Shown here: piece after piece, positions 5,920 to 10,547 of the stretch
How the letters are laid out: every line of letters starts with the position of its first letter
How positions within the stretch are numbered: the stretch's first letter is position 1
Origin: Desulfuromusa sp.
Lineage (GTDB): Bacteria > Desulfobacterota > Desulfuromonadia > Desulfuromonadales > Geopsychrobacteraceae
Direction of reading: 5' to 3'
Assembly: GCA_021157505.1 (NCBI GenBank)
Contig: JAGGWI010000129.1
Span: forward strand, 1-10,547
DNA: 10,547 nt
The notes under the pieces: model-generated
Told to the model about the DNA's origin: nothing
Seen by the model: the letters and a program-made list of their open reading frames with translations, nothing else
Databases searched by the model: none
Position numbers and translations under genes: made by a program

Positions 5920-6930
5920 ATGCTTATTGTCATGCACCATCACGCTACCAAAGAACAAGTTGATCATATTATCGCTGCAGTTGAGGCAATGGGGCTGTCG
6001 GCAGAACCGATTCCGGGGAGTTTGCGGACGGCGATCGGGGTGCTTGGGAATCAAGGCTATGTTGATGATTCCACTATTCGTACTTTGCCGGGGGTACGTG
6101 AAACTATTCATGTCAGTAAACCCTATAAAATGGCGTCACGTGATTTTCACCCGGTTCCTTCAGTGATTGATGTCTCTGGGGTTAAATTTGGAGATGGTCA
6201 AAAGCCGGTGATCATTGCCGGACCGTGCTCGATCGAAACTGAAGAGCAGATGATGGCAGCCGCTGAGCAGGTCAAGTCGGGTGGTGGTCAAATGTTGCGT
6301 GGTGGAGCTTTTAAACCCCGAACCGGACCACATTCATTCCAAGGGCTTGGAATTGAGGGTTTGAAATACCTGCAACAGGCTGGCAAAGAACATAATTTGC
6401 CGGTGGTGACCGAAGTGATGCGGATAGAGCAGCTGGATACGGTCTGCCAGTATGCCGATATGTTGCAGATCGGTGCCCGCAATATGCAGAACTTTGATCT
6501 ACTCAAAGAGGTTGGTAAACTCAACCATCCGGTTCTGCTCAAGCGGGGCATGAGTGCGACAATTGAAGAATTTCTTGCGGCAGCAGAGTATATTTTATCT
6601 GAGGGGAATCGAAATATTGTCCTCTGCGAGCGCGGCATCCGCACCTTTGAAACGGCAACTCGTAACACCCTTGATCTGTCTGTCGTCCCGCTGATTCGAG
6701 AGTTGAGCCATCTGCCGATTATCGTTGATCCAAGCCATGCAACGGGTAAGCGGATGCTGGTTCCGGTTATGTCCAAAGCTGCTCTGGTTGCTGGTGCTCA
6801 TGGAGTGATGATGGAGGTCCATCCCAATCCAGCCAAAGCTCTTTGTGATGGTGCCCAGAGCTTATCCGGTGAACAATTTGCTGAGCTGATGCAAGAGATC
6901 AAGCGCTTATTGGAATTTCTTGGTTACTAG
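5920..6930 (+). CDS. aroF: 3-deoxy-7-phosphoheptulonate (DAHP) synthase, AroF/Thermotoga type
   Basis: This enzyme condenses phosphoenolpyruvate and erythrose 4-phosphate to DAHP, the first step of the shikimate pathway. The 336-residue protein has an N-terminal ferredoxin-like regulatory domain (about 1-68, MLIVMHHHATKEQVDHII) as in the Thermotoga enzyme. That domain usually gives feedback inhibition by Tyr or Phe. The barrel follows: VIIAGPCSIET with metal ligand Cys103, RGGAFKPRTGPHSFQG (127-142), LKRGM (207-211), CERGIRTFE (236-244), DPSHATGKR with His273, and MEVHPNPAKALCDGAQSL with Glu299 and Asp310. All expected metal ligands are present. The ATG at 5920 has a strong AAGGAG five bases upstream. 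The gene probably shares a transcript with the aminotransferase. Its stop shares a CTAG with the opposing methyltransferase gene. Confidence 0.96.
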   Translation: MLIVMHHHATKEQVDHIIAAVEAMGLSAEPIPGSLRTAIGVLGNQGYVDDSTIRTLPGVRETIHVSKPYKMASRDFHPVPSVIDVSGVKFGDGQKPVIIAGPCSIETEEQMMAAAEQVKSGGGQMLRGGAFKPRTGPHSFQGLGIEGLKYLQQAGKEHNLPVVTEVMRIEQLDTVCQYADMLQIGARNMQNFDLLKEVGKLNHPVLLKRGMSATIEEFLAAAEYILSEGNRNIVLCERGIRTFETATRNTLDLSVVPLIRELSHLPIIVDPSHATGKRMLVPVMSKAALVAGAHGVMMEVHPNPAKALCDGAQSLSGEQFAELMQEIKRLLEFLGY

Positions 6931-7727
6931 CGAACCCGCCGCCAGAGGGTCACTTGGGAAATGCAGTGCTGGAACATACGCGCTGTTTCGCGGATCACAA
7001 ACTCCACCTCCTGCGGGTCACCAATCATGGTGAAATGTTTGGAAAGTTTCTTGCTTAAACCCTCCAGAGAGGTGAGGGGGGTGCCGGCGCGGAAACGACC
7101 ACCGAGCCACTGTTTATGAGGGGTGTAGTGTTCCAACCAATTGTAGGGTGAGGCGATCGCCAATAGACCACCGATAACCAACCTCTGGTGAATACCGGCA
7201 AGAAACTTTCGAGGTTCAGGGTAGCGGTCGATGAGATTAGCGGCCAAAACCAAATCGTAGTCGCAAAAGCGCGTTTCAAGGCACCGGACATTTCCCTGAT
7301 AAAAGGTGACTTTAGAGGCAGTCTCTGAGAGGTTGTGATCGGCAAGGAGAACCTCATGATCAGAGGTAATATCCCCCTCTTCGGGAAGCTGGTAGCGGAT
7401 TCTGCCATGTCTTTGGATGCGGCTGGCAATATTGATGAAGCGCGAGGAGAAGTCTATGCCGGTGACCTGGTCGAAGTGGGTCGCCAGTTCAAAGGAAGAC
7501 CGTCCCACAGCACAACCGAGATCAAGGGCTCTGCGCTGTGGTTTTCCTTCCAGCTCTGCGACACAGAGCTGAACCATCTTCTTGGAAAAATTGGCGACTC
7601 CGAACTTGTCTGGACCGTAGTGTGCGTCGCAGTACTGGGAAACGGCAGTATCTGAATGGTAGCGGGCGTACGATGCCACCATGGTGGGTTTGCTGGAGCT
7701 TTGTGGCACAAGATGTGGCTTTGCCAT
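6927..7727 (-). CDS. Stand-alone OvoA C-terminal-type SAM methyltransferase (putative 4-mercaptohistidine N1-methyltransferase)
   Basis: A 266-residue class I methyltransferase. Motif I is RALDLGCAVGRSSFELA (66-82), followed by VTGIDFSSRFI (88-98) and a YDLVLAANLIDRYPEP stretch (157-172). It also has SPYNWLEHYTPHKQWLGG (193-210) and the C-terminal VIRETARMFQHCISQVTLW (244-262). The N-terminal AVSQYCDAHYGPDKFGVANF (28-47) and these blocks recall the C-terminal domain of OvoA. In ovothiol biosynthesis that domain methylates the imidazole of 4/5-mercaptohistidine. OvoA normally fuses it to an iron-dependent sulfoxide synthase; here the domain stands alone with no synthase or OvoB-like lyase nearby. 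The ATG at 7727 has an excellent GAGGAGG five to seven bases upstream. It follows fhs by 89 bp with no terminator seen. The family call is from memory; the substrate is inferred. Confidence 0.75.
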   Translation of the reverse strand: MAKPHLVPQSSSKPTMVASYARYHSDTAVSQYCDAHYGPDKFGVANFSKKMVQLCVAELEGKPQRRALDLGCAVGRSSFELATHFDQVTGIDFSSRFINIASRIQRHGRIRYQLPEEGDITSDHEVLLADHNLSETASKVTFYQGNVRCLETRFCDYDLVLAANLIDRYPEPRKFLAGIHQRLVIGGLLAIASPYNWLEHYTPHKQWLGGRFRAGTPLTSLEGLSKKLSKHFTMIGDPQEVEFVIRETARMFQHCISQVTLWRRVR

Positions 7728-7816
7728 TGACTCCTCCTCAGTTGAGAGCTGTCAGCCCGGGAAACTGTTCTTAAACCTCCGAATTTTCGCTTCAGTCCGT
7801 ATAGTCCGACAACCTC

Positions 7817-9481
7817 CTAGTCCAGACCGAGAATCGAACCGTCTTTCTGCAACTGCCAACGTTCGGCACTTGGATGTTTCGGCAACCCTGGCATCCGTAG
7901 GATATCTCCGGTGAGAACCACCAGAAATCCGGCTCCGGAATTGATCTGGATACCACGCACGGTGATATTGAAATCGCGTGGGCGACCGAGCAGATTGGGG
8001 TCATCTGACAGGGAGCCCGGGGCTTTGGCGATACAGACCGGCAACTGGTCAAAACCGAGTTGTTGCACCTGCCGCAAATCTTTGGCAGCCTGTTTGGTAA
8101 AAGCAACATCGTCAGCACCATAGATTTCCCGGCAGATAATTCGCACCTTCTCTTCGACCGGGAGATCGAGAGGATAGAGGGGGTGATAAGGTTGACTCTG
8201 GTTGGCGACCTGCATCACTTGCTCGGCCAGTTCGATCGCTCCTTCGCCTCCGCTGGCATAATGATCGCAAACGGCAAAGGGGGTGTTCAGTTCCTGACAG
8301 CGGGCCTTGATCAACGCCAGTTCCGCTGCGTTATCGCCGGCAAAACGGTTGAGAGCAACCACCGGTTGCTGGTTGAACTTGCGTACGTTCTCGATATGTT
8401 TGTCGAGATTGACCAATCCTTTACGGAGTGCTGATAAATCTTTTTCACCGAGATTTTCTTTTGATTTTCCACCATGAAATTTTAGTGCTCTGGTGGTCGT
8501 CACCAATACAACCGCCTGTGGATCAATCTTGCCGAGTCGGCACTTGATATCAAAGAATTTTTCTGCTCCCAGATCGAATCCGAATCCGGCCTCGGTGATA
8601 ACCCAGTCGGCGTGATGCTGTGCCATTTTGGTCGCCAGAAGGCTGTTGCAACCGTGGGCGATATTGGCAAAAGGGCCGCCATGTACGAATGTCGGTACCC
8701 CCTCTAAACTCTGCACCAGGTTGGGGTGGATGGCATCGCGCAGCAGGGCGAGCATAGCGCCGGTGGCCTTTAGTTGTCCGGCAAAAACCGGTTCTCCGCT
8801 GTAAGTAAAGGCAACCAGAGTATTCTCAAGGCGTTGGTGAAAATCATCCAGATCAGATGCCAGGCAGAGCATCGCCATCACTTCGGAAGCGGCGGTGATG
8901 TCAAATCCACCTTCCCGTGGAACCCCTTGTAGTTTCCCCCCGAGCCCCAAGACGATATGGCGCAGACTGCGGTCGTTCATATCGATTACGCGGCGCCAAA
9001 GGATTCGGCGTGGATCAATATTTAAATTGTTACCCTGATAAATATGATTATCAATGATTGCCGAAAGCAGATTGTTGGCAGTGGTGATGGCGTGAAAATC
9101 GCCGGTGAAGTGCAGGTTGATCCGATCCGCAGGAAGAATTTGGCTGTAACCACCGCCGGTAGCGCCTCCCTTCATTCCCAGACAGGGGCCAAGGGATGGT
9201 TCTCGCAGTGCCAGGCAGACTGATTCTCCCAATTTGGCAAAGGCTTGTCCCAGACCGATCGTGGTGGTGGTTTTGCCTTCACCTGCGGCGGTTGGGGTGG
9301 TTGCTGAAATCAAAATTAAATGACCCTGTTTAGTGCTCGGCTGCTGCAAGGATTTGATGTGAACCTTGGCCATTTCTCGGCCGTATGGAAGCAGAAAATC
9401 TTTATCGATTCCAAGTTGATCGGCAATCTGGCCTATTGGTCTGGGTTGAACCTGTTGGGCAATTGCGGTGTCGCTGAGCAT
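7817..9481 (-). CDS. fhs: Formate-tetrahydrofolate ligase
   Basis: Fhs activates formate with ATP to give 10-formyltetrahydrofolate, feeding one-carbon units to purine synthesis or the methyl branch of the Wood-Ljungdahl pathway. At 554 residues it has the usual length for the family. The P-loop is TPTAAGEGKTTTTIGLGQA (62-80), followed by REPSLGPCLGMKGGATGGGY (93-112). Next come LHFTGDFHAITTANNLL (123-139) and the DNHIYQGN and RRVIDMNDRSLR segments. The C-terminal end RMPGLPKHPSAE is characteristic. Nothing essential appears missing. The ATG at 9481 has AAGGAG six bases upstream, inside a potential hairpin. The leader and promoter lie in the structured spacer shared with priA. The methyltransferase downstream may be on the same transcript. 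No folD or other folate-pathway gene is in the window. Confidence 0.97.
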   Translation of the reverse strand: MLSDTAIAQQVQPRPIGQIADQLGIDKDFLLPYGREMAKVHIKSLQQPSTKQGHLILISATTPTAAGEGKTTTTIGLGQAFAKLGESVCLALREPSLGPCLGMKGGATGGGYSQILPADRINLHFTGDFHAITTANNLLSAIIDNHIYQGNNLNIDPRRILWRRVIDMNDRSLRHIVLGLGGKLQGVPREGGFDITAASEVMAMLCLASDLDDFHQRLENTLVAFTYSGEPVFAGQLKATGAMLALLRDAIHPNLVQSLEGVPTFVHGGPFANIAHGCNSLLATKMAQHHADWVITEAGFGFDLGAEKFFDIKCRLGKIDPQAVVLVTTTRALKFHGGKSKENLGEKDLSALRKGLVNLDKHIENVRKFNQQPVVALNRFAGDNAAELALIKARCQELNTPFAVCDHYASGGEGAIELAEQVMQVANQSQPYHPLYPLDLPVEEKVRIICREIYGADDVAFTKQAAKDLRQVQQLGFDQLPVCIAKAPGSLSDDPNLLGRPRDFNITVRGIQINSGAGFLVVLTGDILRMPGLPKHPSAERWQLQKDGSILGLD

Positions 9482-9487
9482 GTCTGA

Positions 9488-9505
9488 CTCCTTTTCGGGA
9501 AGGAG
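9488..9505 (-). promoter_or_regulatory. Hairpin covering the fhs Shine-Dalgarno
   Basis: On the minus-strand RNA, CUCCUU (9505-9500), a CCCGAA loop and AAGGAG (9493-9488) form a 6-bp hairpin. Its 3' arm is the fhs Shine-Dalgarno, six bases before the ATG. Folding would block ribosome binding. Upstream, ATCGGTAA (9540-9533) can pair with either half of CCGATTTACC (9584-9575), and there are further short stems (GGTG/CACC; TGCCA-a-TGGCA at 9513-9523). I do not recognise a known riboswitch class. Confidence 0.4.
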
Positions 9506-9595
9506 ATTCTGGTGCCAATGGCATAGGTGTTCTTACCGATCACCAACTTGTCCGAATCAGTAAACAGTCTCTTTGGTAAATCGGCAGGGTACCGG

Positions 9596-9608
9596 TTGAT
9601 TATATCAA
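9596..9608 (-). promoter_or_regulatory. Candidate extended -10 promoter of fhs
   Basis: The minus strand reads TGATATAATCAA here: a perfect TATAAT (9604-9599) preceded by TGA, an extended -10. No good -35 is present. It is embedded in a 13-bp palindrome, TTGAT-TAT-ATCAA (9596-9608), that could be an operator. Start near 9592 would give a leader of about 110 nt. A second extended -10, TGGTATAAT, lies further up at 9702-9694 beside a perfect AGAATATATTCT palindrome (9702-9713). Confidence 0.4.
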
Positions 9609-9639
9609 ATTCTGTTCAGAGTCGTTATACTACCGTCAT

Positions 9640-9686
9640 AAACAGCCTAACAGCCTGCTAAATCGTCTCTCCGGTACAGGCTGTTT
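9640..9686. repeat. Inverted repeat with tandem half in the fhs-priA spacer
   Basis: AAACAGCCT (9640-9648) and AGGCTGTTT (9678-9686) form a perfect 9-bp inverted repeat around a 29-base middle. AACAGCCT is also repeated directly in tandem (9641-9648 and 9649-9656). No gene ends here in either direction, so it is not an obvious terminator. Within this 317-bp gene-free stretch (9482-9798) I otherwise see only the fhs leader, two candidate fhs -10 elements and AT-rich DNA; no small ORF with a ribosome site. Confidence 0.45.
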
Positions 9687-9798
9687 CCATTTAATTATAC
9701 CAGAATATATTCTAATATCCGGGTATATAAAACCTGATCAACTCACAGATGAATCGTTGTGGTGCAGGTGATAAGAGAATTCCCTTACTTATAGATAG

Positions 9799-10547
9799 AT
9801 GAGCAATATTTTGCCTGAACTGATCGCCGACATTACTGTAAATGTACCGCTTAAACAGCTATTTTCTTATCGGGTTCCTGAACTCCTGGTTGACTCTGTT
9901 CAAGTGGGAATGCGGGTCAAAATACCTTTTGGTCGTCGAACCACCGTTGGCTTTCTGCTTGCATTGCGACAGGGGGAGACGGAAGGTTTAAAGGATCTGC
10001 AGGAATTGCTTGATGACGAACCGATGTTAACTCCTGAATTGATCAAGTTGTTACGCTGGGCGGCGGATTATTACTGCCATCCCATCGGTCAGGTGGTACG
10101 TACAGCACTCCCGGCTGGTCTTGGTGGTGATAAAGCAACAACAAAAATCCTGACAGAAGCCTTCTATGCACCACTGAATCAAGATATTCAACTGCAGGGC
10201 AAGAAGCAGCAAGAATTATTACAGTTTATTATTCAGCAGGGGACTGCTGGCCTTGCCCAGATCCGTGAACAATTTCCTGCTCCCTATGCGGCGTTGCAGC
10301 GGTTAGTTGACGTCGGCGCTCTGGAGGTGGGGGAGCAGGAGATATTGCGCGATCCTTTTCGGTTAGAAAAAATTCCAGAAGATAAAAATTTGACCCTTAA
10401 TGATGCACAAAATAGTGCGATTGAAGCAATTACTCAATCCATTAAACAACATTGCTTTGCCGGGTTTTTGCTTCATGGTGTGACTGGTAGCGGCAAGACA
10501 GAAGTTTATCTGCAAGCGGTTAATCAGTGTTTGCTGGACGGTCGGCA
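9799..10547 (+). CDS. priA: Primosomal replication-restart helicase PriA (N-terminal part, partial)
   Basis: The first 249 codons of PriA, running off the right edge. PriA is a 3'-5' DNA helicase that rebuilds replication forks at stalled or recombined sites. Residues 1-105 or so match the N-terminal 3'-end-binding domain: ITVNVPLKQLFSYRVP (12-27), VGMRVKIPFGRRTTVGFLL, and WAADYYCHPIGQVVRTALP. A winged-helix segment follows (LQIRE-like, KKQQELLQFII...LQRLVDVGALE). The helicase domain then begins with LNDAQNSAIEAI and Walker A HGVTGSGKTEVYLQA. The start is fixed by a TAG in frame immediately before the ATG at 9799. There is no good Shine-Dalgarno, which is odd for a housekeeping gene but compatible with low expression. 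The zinc-binding cysteines and the rest of the motor lie outside the window. Confidence 0.95.
   Translation, partial: MSNILPELIADITVNVPLKQLFSYRVPELLVDSVQVGMRVKIPFGRRTTVGFLLALRQGETEGLKDLQELLDDEPMLTPELIKLLRWAADYYCHPIGQVVRTALPAGLGGDKATTKILTEAFYAPLNQDIQLQGKKQQELLQFIIQQGTAGLAQIREQFPAPYAALQRLVDVGALEVGEQEILRDPFRLEKIPEDKNLTLNDAQNSAIEAITQSIKQHCFAGFLLHGVTGSGKTEVYLQAVNQCLLDGR

Noticed and set aside
7728..7816. Search of the fhs-methyltransferase gap for a terminator or promoter.
   Set aside because: Only a short direct CGGACT repeat is visible; no stem with a U-run and no -35/-10 pair.
8060..8434. Open 124-codon plus-strand frame inside fhs.
   Set aside because: Antisense to a conserved housekeeping gene, with no recognisable domain.
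9513..9523. TTGGCAC on the minus strand as a sigma54 -24 element.
   Set aside because: No TGC at the required -12 spacing, and it lies within the presumed fhs leader.
9626..9631. TATACT as a plus-strand -10 for priA.
   Set aside because: No acceptable -35 at 16-18 bp and more than 160 nt from the ATG; too weak to annotate.
9640..9686. The inverted repeat as a transcription terminator.
   Set aside because: A 29-base loop, no following U-run, and no gene ending nearby on either strand.

Overview
The window reads as the chromosome of an anaerobic, probably Desulfuromonas/Pelobacter-like deltaproteobacterium. This is inferred from gene content: a formate-tetrahydrofolate ligase, a small monohaem c-type cytochrome, a type I secretion adaptor, a Thermotoga-type DAHP synthase, and an intergenic palindromic repeat of a kind I associate with that group. 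No marker gene fixes the taxonomy. Coding density is high. I see no phage, plasmid, CRISPR, rRNA or tRNA genes.

Layout, left to right. The 3' end of a HlyD-type secretion adaptor (+) runs into an alpha/beta-hydrolase gene (-), their ends overlapping by 8 bp. Next come a ~150-bp imperfect palindromic repeat and a terminator, then an IclR-family regulator (-). Its upstream region holds two good sigma70-like promoters and several palindromes. A tight minus-strand cluster follows: a monohaem cytochrome c, then trmB and truD, which overlap by 4 bp. Divergent from the cytochrome lie a class I aminotransferase and an AroF-type DAHP synthase (+). The DAHP synthase meets, stop against stop in a shared CTAG, a stand-alone methyltransferase (-) that resembles the C-terminal domain of OvoA (ovothiol biosynthesis). 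Upstream of that on the same strand is fhs (formate-tetrahydrofolate ligase). A 317-bp divergent spacer with several inverted repeats separates fhs from the start of priA (+), which runs off the right edge.

Functional themes. TrmB and TruD both modify tRNA and are translationally coupled. The aminotransferase and DAHP synthase may serve aromatic amino acid metabolism. Fhs feeds formate into the tetrahydrofolate one-carbon pool. The methyltransferase may take part in thiol-histidine metabolism, but no sulfoxide synthase or lyase partner is visible. Most of the window is ordinary housekeeping. The items most worth a second look are the orphan OvoA-like methyltransferase, the structured fhs leader whose Shine-Dalgarno can be hidden in a hairpin, the palindrome-rich double promoter of the IclR gene, and the palindromic repeat element.
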